Of a stretch of 49,231 nt of DNA, positions 1 through 8,803 are shown piece after piece. A program made the position numbers and the translations under genes. The DNA lies in assembly GCA_009903825.1 (NCBI GenBank), contig WYEN01000101.1:1-49231 (forward strand), written 5' to 3'. Source of the stretch: Desulfurococcales archaeon (GTDB lineage: Archaea; Thermoproteota; Thermoprotei_A; Sulfolobales; AG1). Numbering within the stretch: position 1 is the stretch's first letter; the number at the start of each line of letters is the position of its first letter. The notes under the pieces were generated by a model. It was given only the letters and a program-made list of their open reading frames with translations. It searched no databases and was not told the origin of the DNA.

Positions 1-1083
1 TATTTTCAAAGCTTGATACGCATGGTCTATGCTTGTAGGCGGAAGATCTCTCATCAGATGATCTGGGTGGAATGCTAGTAAGACCACTGGAATCTCTGTG
101 TCTAATGATGCTATATAACTTGTTATTTTATCAACCTCTTCGACATCTACATATCCTGGGACTAGTAATATGCTTACCACCAAAAGTGGTATCTCAGGCC
201 TCTCTCTACTGATCTCATAGACTATTTTAGTATTCTCTTTAAGTCTGTTAACAGCTTTTTCACCATCTACTCCTGTCAAAGCCTCATATATGCTAGGCGT
301 ATATGCCTTCCAATCAATCTTGACGATCCCTCCAGATACAAGACTTATTCTAGCCATCTCTCTCATTATAAGAGGATTCTCAAGACCGTTTGTCTCCCAA
401 CAGATTCTTTTTATCATTTTTCTCTCAGACGCTTTCTCAATGATTTTTCTAGATAGAGATATTAACATAGGAGAATGTGGAGTAGGGTCTCCACCGAAGT
501 AGCATACACATGAGATCTTAGGATCCATTGCTTTTCTAATAAAATCTTCTTCATCATATATTCTCACAATTCTAAAATCGATTCTTCCATGTGAAATAGC
601 AGTCTTATGCTCCCAATTTTGACAAAACACACAGTCTAGAGGACATCCTGCTAGAAACACTGCTAGATTATAATATCCATACTCAACATCAGGTTTATAA
701 GCATATTTAGGATATCCTATGCCTGTTGAGGCTGGACATATATGGGCAGCCACACAGTTGGTAGGTATAGGATCTAGATATATATAGGCTACAATCTTTC
801 CAAAACCTCCGATAGGCGTCAAAGTTTTTCCATCAAAACTCCATATGCCGCAGAACCCTCTGGATCCTTTTCCTATCACACATTCATTAACACATAATCT
901 ACATCTTACGCCGTCAGGATCTTTAGGAGGCTCTGTTGGTAGACCGACAGATTTTCTCCAAACAGATCTTATAGATCTTGTTATTTCAAGAGCTTTCTCA
1001 GGATTTTTTCTAAGACATGAAGAACATACTCCGATAGATTCTGAGACAAGATTTTTTGAGCCACAGATTCTACAGACTCCCAT
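1..1083 (-). CDS. Radical SAM protein, AmmeMemoRadiSam/PflA-like (3' end beyond window)
   Basis: The minus frame is open from an ATG at 1083 to the window edge, so the C-terminus is missing. The radical-SAM cluster motif CPLDCVFC lies at about residues 147-154 and is followed by QNWE, typical of the COG1180 activating-enzyme-like group (AmmeMemoRadiSam radical SAM enzymes). The N-terminus has extra cysteine pairs: C4/C7 with C20/C23, then C61, C64, C68 and C78. The second set fits the CxxC-x3-C...GFCG pattern normal for this group; the first looks like an added zinc ribbon. It probably makes a 5'-deoxyadenosyl radical from a 4Fe-4S cluster; the substrate is unknown. It follows the next radical-SAM gene by 9 bases and is probably co-transcribed with it. 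Family call is strong, function is not. Confidence 0.8.
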   Translation of the reverse strand, partial: MGVCRICGSKNLVSESIGVCSSCLRKNPEKALEITRSIRSVWRKSVGLPTEPPKDPDGVRCRLCVNECVIGKGSRGFCGIWSFDGKTLTPIGGFGKIVAYIYLDPIPTNCVAAHICPASTGIGYPKYAYKPDVEYGYYNLAVFLAGCPLDCVFCQNWEHKTAISHGRIDFRIVRIYDEEDFIRKAMDPKISCVCYFGGDPTPHSPMLISLSRKIIEKASERKMIKRICWETNGLENPLIMREMARISLVSGGIVKIDWKAYTPSIYEALTGVDGEKAVNRLKENTKIVYEISRERPEIPLLVVSILLVPGYVDVEEVDKITSYIASLDTEIPVVLLAFHPDHLMRDLPPTSIDHAYQALKI

Positions 1084-1092
1084 GTTATCTAT

Positions 1093-1851
1093 TTAAATCA
1101 TTTCTCTAGGAACCTCATAAGGTTTAACAGCTCTAAGAGGCTTGAGACCTAGACTTTTAAGTCTATACTCAACATGTGGATATAAAAAGACGTATTCCCA
1201 ATCAACATCTGTAAGCCTAGGATCAAGATTATTAAGTTTTTTAAGAAAAATCTTTATATCTTCATCTCTACTAAAACCAATCATTGCAGCAACATAAAAA
1301 TCTCTCCCAGGGGTCATGCCGCTTTTCATGAGGTTCTCAAGAGCTTTAAACTGATAATTGAAGAACTTTCTCTCAGCTCCTGTAAGTCTTTCAAACTCTT
1401 CTTCAGAAACACCTTTAAAAGATATTCTCACAATAAGATTATTATATTTGGCAAGCTCTCTAGCAAAACTCTCATCATAACCAATTAAAATCCCGTTGGT
1501 CTCAAGTATAAATGTTATATTTTTCTCATCAAATAATTTTATAAGATCAATAAGATGTCTTTTGCTTATAGTAGGCTCTCCACCGCTAAGTCTCACCTTG
1601 TCAAAACCTTTTCTTCTCAAGATCTCATATATTTTTTCAAAAGCCTGTTGAGGACTATAGAAAGCTCCCAGCCTAGGATTGTCACGAAATCTCCAGCTCC
1701 AACAAAAAACACATGACAATATACAGCCGATCACATCTCCAGTAGCAATACCGCCGTACCATCTGTCGCCTCTAAATCTGTAATAAAGCCTCTCTTCAAC
1801 ACCTTCTCTCTCTCTAGTAACTAAATTTTTAACTATCTCAAATTTTCTCAA
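1093..1851 (-). CDS. Radical SAM domain protein
   Basis: A 252-residue protein with the radical-SAM motif CILSCVFC at residues 43-50 (C43, C47, C50), followed by the glycine-rich SAM-binding strand RLSGGEPT near residue 92 and a strand ending ETNG near 118. The only in-frame start after an upstream TAG is TTG at 1851. The residues just upstream, which read like PYDPLRKF, resemble coding sequence but contain no accepted start codon. The substrate is not recognisable. It is the first of two tandem radical-SAM genes, 9 bases apart on the minus strand, so the two products may act together. A TATA-like stretch near 1886-1895 could drive the pair. Confidence 0.75.
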   Translation of the reverse strand: MRKFEIVKNLVTREREGVEERLYYRFRGDRWYGGIATGDVIGCILSCVFCWSWRFRDNPRLGAFYSPQQAFEKIYEILRRKGFDKVRLSGGEPTISKRHLIDLIKLFDEKNITFILETNGILIGYDESFARELAKYNNLIVRISFKGVSEEEFERLTGAERKFFNYQFKALENLMKSGMTPGRDFYVAAMIGFSRDEDIKIFLKKLNNLDPRLTDVDWEYVFLYPHVEYRLKSLGLKPLRAVKPYEVPREMI

Positions 1852-1975
1852 AGGATCATAAGGCGTGTCTACTACCTAATTTATCATTCTTAAATAAGAT
1901 AATAAAAATGATGAAAAATGATTATAAAAATAAGATAATTTTCGTCTTAAGTCATTGTTCTGACTATTATAATCT

Positions 1976-2491
1976 TCAGATCTTTTTTAATAGCTTGACG
2001 AATTCTCTCATCCACATGGGGATGTCTGCAGGCACTCTAGCTGTTACAATGTTTTTATCAACAACAACAGGTTGGTCAAGCCATACTCCTCCTGCAACGA
2101 TCATGTCATCCGCAATTCCTGGATAACTTGTTAATTTCAATCCTTTTACTGCGCCGGCTGAGATGAGAAGTTGTGGTCCATGACATATTGCCGCGATAGG
2201 TTTGCCAGTCTCAATAAAATGTCTAACTATTTTTACAGCAGCCTCTCTAGCTGATGCACGAATTCTCTCGGGACCTCTGCCTCCAGGGATCACTAGGCCG
2301 ACATATTCTTCTGGTCTCACCTTATTAAAAGCTATTGCATCAACTGAATACCCATGTTTGCCTGTTATTCTCCCATCCTCTGGCGCAGCTATAGTCACTT
2401 CATAACCTTCTTCGATAAGTCTATAATATGGGTAAAGAACTTCTATATCTTCGAATTCAGATCCTACGATTATAAGAATTTTCTTACTCAT
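1976..2491 (-). CDS. pfpI: PfpI/DJ-1 family protein
   Basis: At 171 residues this has the usual length of archaeal PfpI-type proteins and aligns along the whole length with what I recall of the Pyrococcus protein. The nucleophile elbow AICHGPQ gives C103 and H104, and E14 in SEFEDIE matches the conserved acidic partner. Family members were first described as intracellular proteases; many act as glyoxalase III or deglycase enzymes removing dicarbonyl damage, and which activity applies cannot be read from sequence. It is cytoplasmic with no signal peptide. It lies between radical-SAM genes on the same strand, but gaps of 124 and 50 bases make one operon uncertain. Confidence 0.9.
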   Translation of the reverse strand: MSKKILIIVGSEFEDIEVLYPYYRLIEEGYEVTIAAPEDGRITGKHGYSVDAIAFNKVRPEEYVGLVIPGGRGPERIRASAREAAVKIVRHFIETGKPIAAICHGPQLLISAGAVKGLKLTSYPGIADDMIVAGGVWLDQPVVVDKNIVTARVPADIPMWMREFVKLLKKI

Positions 2492-2541
2492 ATTATATGC
2501 CCAGTTATATTAATTATTGATATGCTATTTATATGCTCAGC

Positions 2542-3447
2542 TTATGATTTGTTGATTGTTCTTCTTATGAAGCCTGATCCATCGCAGATAGTGTCCGGGG
2601 TGTTAAGCTCTGTAAATCCTTCTCTACATGTGGCGAATCTAAGATTGTTTTCTACAGCATATTTTTTTATTAATGTCATAAGCTCATATCTTATCTTCTT
2701 AGGAAGATATCTATATCCTCTTATATATTCTCCTTCTACATAATAGAGTTGATAAAGTTTTTCTCTAAGATCTTTGAATACATCTGTTAATCTTCTGAAG
2801 TTATCAGGCTTAGCTTTATATGTTGATGATGTTATCTGTAAAGCTCCTGCGTCAGCTATTATTTTAACTAGCTCCTCAAGATCTTTCGGATCATCATTTA
2901 TATAAGGTATCACAGGATCGATCCTGACTGCCACTGGGATCTTCATTTCAGAAAGTTTTCTGACAGCATCAATTCTAACACTAGGCGGAGGAGCGTTAGG
3001 CTCAAGTTTTTTAGCAAGATCATCTCTGAAAGTAGTTATTGTTACTGCAACAGCGATCTTGCCTCTAAACTCCTCCAAAAGATCTTTGTATTTTAACAAT
3101 ATGTTAGGAGCCTTAGTCGTATAAAGGATCTTATGACCTTTTAAAAGGATCTCTCTCGAGACTTTATATGTGAGACCATATTTCTCCTCAAGCGGCTGAA
3201 AAGGATCGCTACTTGCCGAGAGCTCTACAACTGATCCTTTGGGAAGGCTCTGAAGATCTTTTCTTACATTTATTAATATATTCTCTTTAGGTCTTGGTCT
3301 GAAGAAGTCTTTTATATAACTAGAGGCATAACAGTAGAGACAGCCGTGGCCACATCCTGTGTATGGGTTTACAGTATATTTAAAAGGACATGTGCATAAG
3401 GGAGACTGCCAAGGATCAAATGGTCTGATGATTCTCCATCTAATCAT
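2542..3447 (-). CDS. SplB-like radical SAM protein (spore photoproduct lyase-related)
   Basis: A 301-residue protein with the radical-SAM motif CGHGCLYC at residues 32-39, preceded by the NPYTGC segment typical of COG1533 (SplB-like, Rv2578c-like) proteins. Later motifs fit the family: VELSASSDPFQPLE, KAPNIL and a DPVIPYINDD strand. Two further cysteines, C18 and C20 (LCTCPFKYT), precede the cluster. Real spore photoproduct lyases repair UV lesions, but most archaeal members have no proven substrate. The gene is divergent from threonine synthase across a 53-base spacer that must hold both promoters. Confidence 0.8.
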   Translation of the reverse strand: MIRWRIIRPFDPWQSPLCTCPFKYTVNPYTGCGHGCLYCYASSYIKDFFRPRPKENILINVRKDLQSLPKGSVVELSASSDPFQPLEEKYGLTYKVSREILLKGHKILYTTKAPNILLKYKDLLEEFRGKIAVAVTITTFRDDLAKKLEPNAPPPSVRIDAVRKLSEMKIPVAVRIDPVIPYINDDPKDLEELVKIIADAGALQITSSTYKAKPDNFRRLTDVFKDLREKLYQLYYVEGEYIRGYRYLPKKIRYELMTLIKKYAVENNLRFATCREGFTELNTPDTICDGSGFIRRTINKS

Positions 3448-3500
3448 CTTATATCTTTCTCATATACTAAAATATTTTCTACTCGAAATATATTGTCACG

Positions 3501-4565
3501 GTGTCTAAATTAAAGATCGAGTGGATTTGTAGAAATTGTGGCTTCAGATCTGATTTCTGGAGTAGATATTACTGGAGATGTCCTATCTGCGGATCTCCTC
3601 TAGAGATCGAGTATAAAAAATCTTTTGAGCCTGAGAGCGGTAGAGGAATGATAAGATACTCCTCAATGCTTCCTATGAAGCCTGAGAAAAACATTGGTGA
3701 GGGAGATACTCCTCTCATAATTGAGAATATTGATGGGAGAAAAATACTTTTTAAACTTGAGTATCTTAATCCTGGCGGAAGTTTCAAAGACAGAGGATCC
3801 TCTCTAGCAGTATATTACGCGTATAAAACTGGTTATAAAACTGTTGTCGAGGATACCAGTGGAAACACTGGGATATCAGTATCTCTTTATTCAAGGATCT
3901 ATGGTCTGAAGACAAAGATCTTTATGCCTAAGACAGCTCCTGAGGGGAAGAAGAGACTTGTAAAAAAACTTGGCGCAGAAGTTGTTGAGACTGAAGACAG
4001 AGCCAGAGCATCAGAAGAAGTTCTTAAATATGTGTCAGAATCATTTTATGTTGCTCACACATGGAATTATCTATATGTTCTTGGGGCGTCAACAATATCA
4101 TATGAAGTATATGAAGAATATGGGCCTCCAGATCTTGTGATAACACCGATAGGCTCTGGAGGACTTTTTCTAGGTCTTGTAAAAGGTTTTGAAGAACTCT
4201 ATAAATTAGGTAGGATCAGTAGAATGCCTAGATTCATAGGCGTCCAAGGATATAATGTTCAGCCTGTTTATGAAGCTTTGAAAGGTTATAAAGAGGCTGG
4301 TGAAGATTCAAGTCTGGCGGACGGGATAATGGTTAGAAATCCTCCTAGACTACAAGAGATAATAGAGAAAATCAGATTATATAATGGAGAAGTGATCCTG
4401 GTGGGAAACAGTGAGATTGAAAAGGCATTAGAGAGATTATTAGATCTAGGCTTTATAATAGAGCCTACATCCGCAACAGTATATGCGGCGTATGAGAAGA
4501 TTAAAAATAAGATAGATGAAAAGACGATACTTATGCCACTCACAGGATCAGGATTAAAAATATGA
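3501..4565 (+). CDS. thrC: Threonine synthase
   Basis: PLP-dependent enzyme converting O-phosphohomoserine to threonine. At 354 residues it is of normal size for the archaeal form. It opens with a zinc ribbon (C10, C13, C27, C30), then has the PLP-lysine motif NPGGSFKDRG with K96, an SGNTG substrate loop, and the PLP-phosphate glycine loop GSGG. The start is GTG at 3501. Related PLP enzymes such as cysteate synthase share this fold and cannot be wholly excluded. No other threonine-pathway gene is in the window, so it appears to be a stand-alone housekeeping gene, divergent from the SplB-like gene. Confidence 0.9.
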   Translation: MSKLKIEWICRNCGFRSDFWSRYYWRCPICGSPLEIEYKKSFEPESGRGMIRYSSMLPMKPEKNIGEGDTPLIIENIDGRKILFKLEYLNPGGSFKDRGSSLAVYYAYKTGYKTVVEDTSGNTGISVSLYSRIYGLKTKIFMPKTAPEGKKRLVKKLGAEVVETEDRARASEEVLKYVSESFYVAHTWNYLYVLGASTISYEVYEEYGPPDLVITPIGSGGLFLGLVKGFEELYKLGRISRMPRFIGVQGYNVQPVYEALKGYKEAGEDSSLADGIMVRNPPRLQEIIEKIRLYNGEVILVGNSEIEKALERLLDLGFIIEPTSATVYAAYEKIKNKIDEKTILMPLTGSGLKI

Positions 4566-4579
4566 TCATAGCCAGACAA

Positions 4580-4589
4580 TATATAAAAA
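4580..4589 (+). promoter_or_regulatory. TATA box of tRNA-Thr
   Basis: TATATAAAAA lies about 30 bases before the mature 5' end of the tRNA, the spacing expected for an archaeal TBP/TFB promoter with a very short 5' leader. Confidence 0.6.
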
Positions 4590-4617
4590 TATTAGCTATT
4601 AAAAAAATTGTTAATGG

Positions 4618-4711
4618 GCCGCGGTAGCTCAGCCTGGTAGAGCGCTGCCCTGGTAAGGGCAGACGCCTACCAGCAAGGCAGAGGTCCCGGGTTCGAATCC
4701 CGGCCGCGGCT
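4618..4711 (+). tRNA. tRNA-Thr(GGT) with a 20-base intron
   Basis: A clear GC-rich cloverleaf in AT-rich DNA. The acceptor stem pairs 4618-4624 with 4704-4710 (7 bp), with U73 at 4711. The D stem is GCTC/GAGC (4627-4630 with 4640-4643). The anticodon stem CTGCC/GGCAG (4645-4649 with 4677-4681) forms only after removing 4656-4675. The loop then reads CTGGTAA, giving anticodon GGT for threonine. The variable loop is 4682-4686 and the T stem CCGGG/CCCGG encloses TTCGAAT. U73 is common in archaeal tRNA-Thr. CCA is not encoded. Confidence 0.93.
4656..4675 (+). other. Archaeal tRNA intron at position 37/38
   Basis: The 20-base insert sits between A37 and A38, the canonical place. CTGG (4650-4653) pairs with CCAG (4670-4673) as a 4-bp helix between two 3-base bulges, TAA on the 5' side and CAA on the 3' side. 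Cutting each bulge after its second base restores a perfect anticodon stem. Inside the intron GGC and GCC can form a small hairpin with a slight mismatch, so the inner helix is relaxed. Confidence 0.88.
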
Positions 4712-4783
4712 TAAATCTTAATTTAAAAATCTAAATATATTCTTCTCTACATAGATATAATAATATGAGGATGGCATAATCAG

Positions 4784-5455
4784 ATGATTATTGATGAGAT
4801 GATCATAGGCTTCATAGGCGTTATAACAACAGTCATATTATCATCAATATCATTAGCCTATTGGCTAGGCAAAAAGTTTGCTATGATAGACTTCAGATTT
4901 AATCTTGTCGACGAAAAATTCAGACAAATAAATGAGAGATTTAAGATCATCGACGAAAGATTTAAGCAGATAGATGAGAGATTTAAAGATATTGATAATA
5001 GACTTAAATCTTTTGAAGAAAGACTTGATCTTATTGAGAAAAGATTGTCTTCACTTGAGAACAAGTTTGGAACATTAGGCGAATATATAAAAAGTGTTTA
5101 TCTAACACTTATAGATTTTATGACTCTGAGAGGAGTCTTCTCTGAGGATGAGAGAAGATATATGATCAGAGAGCTGGATAGACTCTCTGAGGCATATAAG
5201 ATCTCTGCGAATCCTTTGAAGCCTGAGGAGTATAAATTTATCAAAGAGGTGATTAAAGAGCTGATGGAGAAGCCTAGCAAAGAAATAGATCTTTGGAAAC
5301 TTGAGAAGATTGTAGAGATCGCTGAGAGATTAACTAGAGAAGAGCCTTCTAGAACATCATTTGAGTTCTGGATGAAAGCATATATGCTTTATGCTATGAT
5401 AAGAAGTGAGAAATTTAAAGAAGAAGAAAAGAAACTTAAGAAAGATTCTTGTTAA
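4784..5455 (+). CDS. Membrane-anchored coiled-coil protein, function unknown
   Basis: A 223-residue protein. Residues about 5-30 form one hydrophobic segment (N-terminal anchor). Residues about 45-95 are a strict heptad coiled coil built from repeats of the type DERFKQI. The rest is a charged, mostly helical domain without a motif I recognise. The heptad copies are similar enough at DNA level to suggest internal duplication. Such anchored coiled-coil proteins are common in Thermoproteota, and a scaffold role is only a guess. It stands alone on the plus strand downstream of tRNA-Thr. The 237 bases after it are AT-rich, and apart from a likely promoter near 5630-5690 I see no feature there. Confidence 0.75.
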   Translation: MIIDEMIIGFIGVITTVILSSISLAYWLGKKFAMIDFRFNLVDEKFRQINERFKIIDERFKQIDERFKDIDNRLKSFEERLDLIEKRLSSLENKFGTLGEYIKSVYLTLIDFMTLRGVFSEDERRYMIRELDRLSEAYKISANPLKPEEYKFIKEVIKELMEKPSKEIDLWKLEKIVEIAERLTREEPSRTSFEFWMKAYMLYAMIRSEKFKEEEKKLKKDSC

Positions 5456-5692
5456 TATTACCTACATCTGATGTACTTCATCTCTGAAATTTTTAAAGGA
5501 TCTTTAATATTCATTAATAATGATATAGATGTCTACAATATATAATTAAAGTTCAATCTTTTCAGATCCTCCTAATTTATCTTAAAGACTAGGCTTCAGT
5601 TGAGAAAGTCAATATTTAAATATTCTTCTTCTTATGATTTTGATACATTAATTATTTTTTGTAAATAATGATTATCTTAGGAGCTATATAAT

Positions 5693-6829
5693 ATGGGTAT
5701 ACAAGAATTTATAACTAGGATCATCAGTTCTATGAAGACTTTTCGTACACAGATGAACGTGAGATTCGTAGACAGAGAGATTGAGACTAAGAAAATTATT
5801 GATGACTCTGAGAAAACTATCTTTGGCGGCATGATAAATATTCTGTATGGGCCTAAGGGATGTGGTAAGACAACTTTTTTCAAAGCTCTTAAATTTGCCT
5901 CAGAATCACAAGATGTTGACATAGATGTTTTATATATATCTAGAGAATATGAGGAAACTCCTGAGCTTGTTAAACTATACATGCCTAAGAGATTTAATCA
6001 AATATTAAAAGAGATCGCCTCGGCGATAGGCGGCAGTGTAGAAATCAGTTATGAAGGCTCCGGAATCGTCTCGGCATCTTTCGCATTATTCAGAGTTGTG
6101 AGAACAGCTGTAGAATCTATTGTTAAAGGAGTGAAAGGAGGTAGAAAAATAATAATTGTAGTCGACGAGGTCAGAGCTGATAGCGAAGAGAGCTTATCTA
6201 AATTAAGAGGCTGGCTAGAGACTTTTGCAAACGATCTTGGCTATATGAATCTTGATTATAAAAATAAGACAGGAGGCTCTATAACTGTGATAACACTTGT
6301 CAGCGACGCTCTAATTGCTGAGATAAGACATATTGTTGGAGCAAAAGTTGCATGGTCTCTCATGTGGAATCTATCTAGAGAGGCTATGAAAGAATTAGCA
6401 GAAGAATTAAATCTGGACATCGAGACAGATATTTTATGGAGATTAACAGGAGGCAACCCAAGAGCATTACAAACAATAGCTATTTATGGACTGGAGAAAT
6501 GGTTTAAAGAGGAGATTCTTAAAGATCTTCGTGATCTATATAGAGATCTTCTGGACATATTCAGAGACAGAGATGTTGTATGGAGAGAGCTTGAGCAAGT
6601 TTTACAAAATATTGATCAATCGCCTGCCTCTATGTTAAGATCCATGCTTAGAAGAAATATAATCATATATATCGGTGCCACATCATCTCTATCCAAGATC
6701 CCTGTAAACGAGCCTTGGATCATGGAAGACTTTGCATATCAAATGCCAGCTTTTTACCACACGTTAAAGATCATGATTAGCAGAAGAAGTATTGATGTAG
6801 CATTAAAAGATGTTTTGGCAAACCTCTGA
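5693..6829 (+). CDS. Archaeal AAA-type ATPase
   Basis: A 378-residue P-loop ATPase of the archaeal STAND/AAA group. Walker A is GPKGCGKT at residues 53-60. Walker B is IIIVVDE at roughly residue 152-158. A sensor-like GGNPRAL follows near residue 255, before a helical and probably winged-helix C-terminal part. The opening segment containing VRFVDREIE is the usual box upstream of Walker A in this family. These proteins are expanded in Thermoproteota and mostly uncharacterised. A second member with the same architecture lies at 21359-22456. No partner gene is adjacent, so its target is unknown. Confidence 0.8.
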   Translation: MGIQEFITRIISSMKTFRTQMNVRFVDREIETKKIIDDSEKTIFGGMINILYGPKGCGKTTFFKALKFASESQDVDIDVLYISREYEETPELVKLYMPKRFNQILKEIASAIGGSVEISYEGSGIVSASFALFRVVRTAVESIVKGVKGGRKIIIVVDEVRADSEESLSKLRGWLETFANDLGYMNLDYKNKTGGSITVITLVSDALIAEIRHIVGAKVAWSLMWNLSREAMKELAEELNLDIETDILWRLTGGNPRALQTIAIYGLEKWFKEEILKDLRDLYRDLLDIFRDRDVVWRELEQVLQNIDQSPASMLRSMLRRNIIIYIGATSSLSKIPVNEPWIMEDFAYQMPAFYHTLKIMISRRSIDVALKDVLANL

Positions 6830-6936
6830 TCCATATTTTTAATGATAAATTTAAGAATTGTTAAAAAAGATCTTATGTCTTCAATTCTTCTTAAAGAAAT
6901 TTATTAATCTGATTATAAATTATTGATCGAGACTAT

Positions 6937-7842
6937 ATGAAGAGCATTATATATAAGCTGATCCTGTTGATATCTATCATGATCATTTTTCTGCAGATTT
7001 CTTCAACACATTATTTCTCTCAAGAATATCATGTTGAGGCTCTATATATGATACATATTCATGAAGACGGCGTTGTGGAGACTATTGTATTACAGAACGT
7101 CTCTAGAGGAGTTAATCAGATAATTCTTCCTACAAAGCCTCTTTTATTCACTTTAGAAGCAAAATTAGATGATAAGATCCTTCCAACTCTTTATGATGAT
7201 GTCAACAATACTTTGTTAATAATAGCATATAGCGATGGAGTGGCACATATAAATTATTTGACAGAGGCTTTCTCTAAAAATAACATGTTTATAATAAACA
7301 TATCTAGACCAATAATTTTTAATCTCACAATAGATCCTGGAGTAATATTGATGATAGATCCTGCTTATATAATTAGCTCAGAGAGTTATCCAAATGGAAC
7401 TTTAAAACTAATTGTTAAAGGACCTATAAGTCTCGAGTATTCAATAAGAGCATTAAGAACATCTACTATGTCAACAACTGTCTATACAACATCTCCAGAG
7501 AGTATAACAGCAATCTCACCTCGACAGCCTGTGTATCTAAGAGAGATCCTTATGATAACAGCTGTAGTAATAGCGATTTTAATAATAATCTTCATGATAT
7601 ATGTTAGACGTGGTAGAAAAAGTTTCGAGGCTGAATATCTTGATAAGATAGATCTTGCCATAATAAATCTTCTTGATAAAAAAGGCGGGTCAGCGTTTCA
7701 GAGTGAGATACAGAAAGAGCTTCTTCTCCCCAAGACAACTCTTTGGAGACATATTAGAAGACTTGAGAGACTTGGATATATAAAGATTGAGAAGATAGGT
7801 CAGATTAATAAATTGATACTTGTTAAAAGACCTAGATCATAA
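6937..7842 (+). CDS. Membrane-tethered transcription regulator: ectodomain, TM, cytoplasmic winged helix
   Basis: A 301-residue protein. Residues about 5-25 form a signal peptide or first membrane segment, about 26-185 an extracellular beta-rich domain, about 200-222 a strong transmembrane helix followed by the positive stop RRGRK, and about 235-301 a winged helix-turn-helix of the MarR/ArsR type (LLDKKGG...LPKTTLWRHIRRLERLGYI). The layout resembles COG2512 archaeal membrane-associated regulators. The expected role is to pass an outside signal straight to promoter DNA. The ectodomain is related to that of the convergent gene ending only 2 bases away. Ligand and target genes are unknown. Confidence 0.8.
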   Translation: MKSIIYKLILLISIMIIFLQISSTHYFSQEYHVEALYMIHIHEDGVVETIVLQNVSRGVNQIILPTKPLLFTLEAKLDDKILPTLYDDVNNTLLIIAYSDGVAHINYLTEAFSKNNMFIINISRPIIFNLTIDPGVILMIDPAYIISSESYPNGTLKLIVKGPISLEYSIRALRTSTMSTTVYTTSPESITAISPRQPVYLREILMITAVVIAILIIIFMIYVRRGRKSFEAEYLDKIDLAIINLLDKKGGSAFQSEIQKELLLPKTTLWRHIRRLERLGYIKIEKIGQINKLILVKRPRS

Positions 7843-7844
7843 GA

Positions 7845-8762
7845 TCATCTTTTTCTAATGATCATATATATTCCAGCGGCCACAAGAGCTATAACAACTA
7901 TTATCATAATGATCGTGAATACATCTGATAATCTTACAAGAGTTGTTGGCAGAGCCTCTGACACGTGTGTTGTAATATAAGTCACAGGTGATGTAGACAA
8001 GATCTGTGTCGTTTTCTCAATAAATGTCGTCTCTATCTTTATGATGCTACTGAGAACATTTGTGACTATATAAGTAGTCTTCTCACTGACTATTGTAGAT
8101 ATTAATGTGATAAAAGTCTTCTCAGTTTTCGTCATATACTGAGGTATCGTGGTCACCACTGTATGTGTATATGTTGTATAGCTTGTGTAAACAGTTGACA
8201 TGCTTGTTGCGACAGGAGTTGATGTATATGCTAAGACGGTTACTATCGTGTAATTAATTATCTCAGGCCCCATGAAATCAATTATTGTTGTATTCTGAGT
8301 CTTGATATAATTAATCACTTCTCTAGGTATCGTCAGTAGAAATATATTAGATGAATATTCTAGTCTTACAACATCTGGATAGGTGATATTTAATATAAAA
8401 ACGCCTTTATCAATAGATAGATCAGCCACATAATTTACTATTGCTGAAGTATTTGTATAAGAAGTTATATATAGAACATCTCTCTCTAACATATATTGTA
8501 GACTCTGATTATTTGAGATGATCTCTATCGTAGACGCCACAGGCTTTATAGGTAGTCTAACAACATTTAGACCATTTGAGGCGTTGATCATGAGATGTAC
8601 ACGAGAGACTCCGTCTTGATCTATTACTATATGCAGAGCTGGCTGTGAGCCTGATGATGTCTGTGAAAAAATGTTTGTAAACAAAAGGTTGATCATAAAT
8701 AAAATTATGAATAAAACAAGTGTAGTCGAAAAAATATGTTTATTTAATAACATTTTTCTCAT
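7845..8762 (-). CDS. Secreted, membrane-anchored paralogue of the neighbouring sensor ectodomain
   Basis: A 305-residue protein with an N-terminal signal or anchor, a beta-rich outer domain, a Thr/Ser/Val-rich stalk at about residues 185-265, and a C-terminal membrane helix followed by IRKR. The outer domain matches that of the converging gene in order and spacing: an IHxDG-type opening strand, N-x-V-x-L-P-x-KP, then YITSYTN versus IIAYSDG, then FILNITYPDVVRLEY versus FIINISRPIIFNLTI. The cytoplasmic DNA-binding domain is absent. It lies 41 bases downstream of the large helical secreted protein gene and is probably in the same operon. No known domain name can be given. Confidence 0.75.
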   Translation of the reverse strand: MRKMLLNKHIFSTTLVLFIILFMINLLFTNIFSQTSSGSQPALHIVIDQDGVSRVHLMINASNGLNVVRLPIKPVASTIEIISNNQSLQYMLERDVLYITSYTNTSAIVNYVADLSIDKGVFILNITYPDVVRLEYSSNIFLLTIPREVINYIKTQNTTIIDFMGPEIINYTIVTVLAYTSTPVATSMSTVYTSYTTYTHTVVTTIPQYMTKTEKTFITLISTIVSEKTTYIVTNVLSSIIKIETTFIEKTTQILSTSPVTYITTHVSEALPTTLVRLSDVFTIIMIIVVIALVAAGIYMIIRKR

Positions 8763-8803
8763 TATTTTTCATCTCACGATATTTTTGTCTATAGCGCTAT
8801 TTA

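Noticed and set aside
2354-2743. 129-codon plus-strand frame
   Set aside because: It lies antisense over the start of the PfpI gene and the end of the SplB-like gene, both with clear motifs. It has no recognisable domain or promoter.
4618-4711. Reading the tRNA as tRNA-Pro(TGG)
   Set aside because: Taking TGG as anticodon breaks the seven-base loop and the U33 position. Removing the 20-base intron gives GGT with a perfect stem and normal loop.
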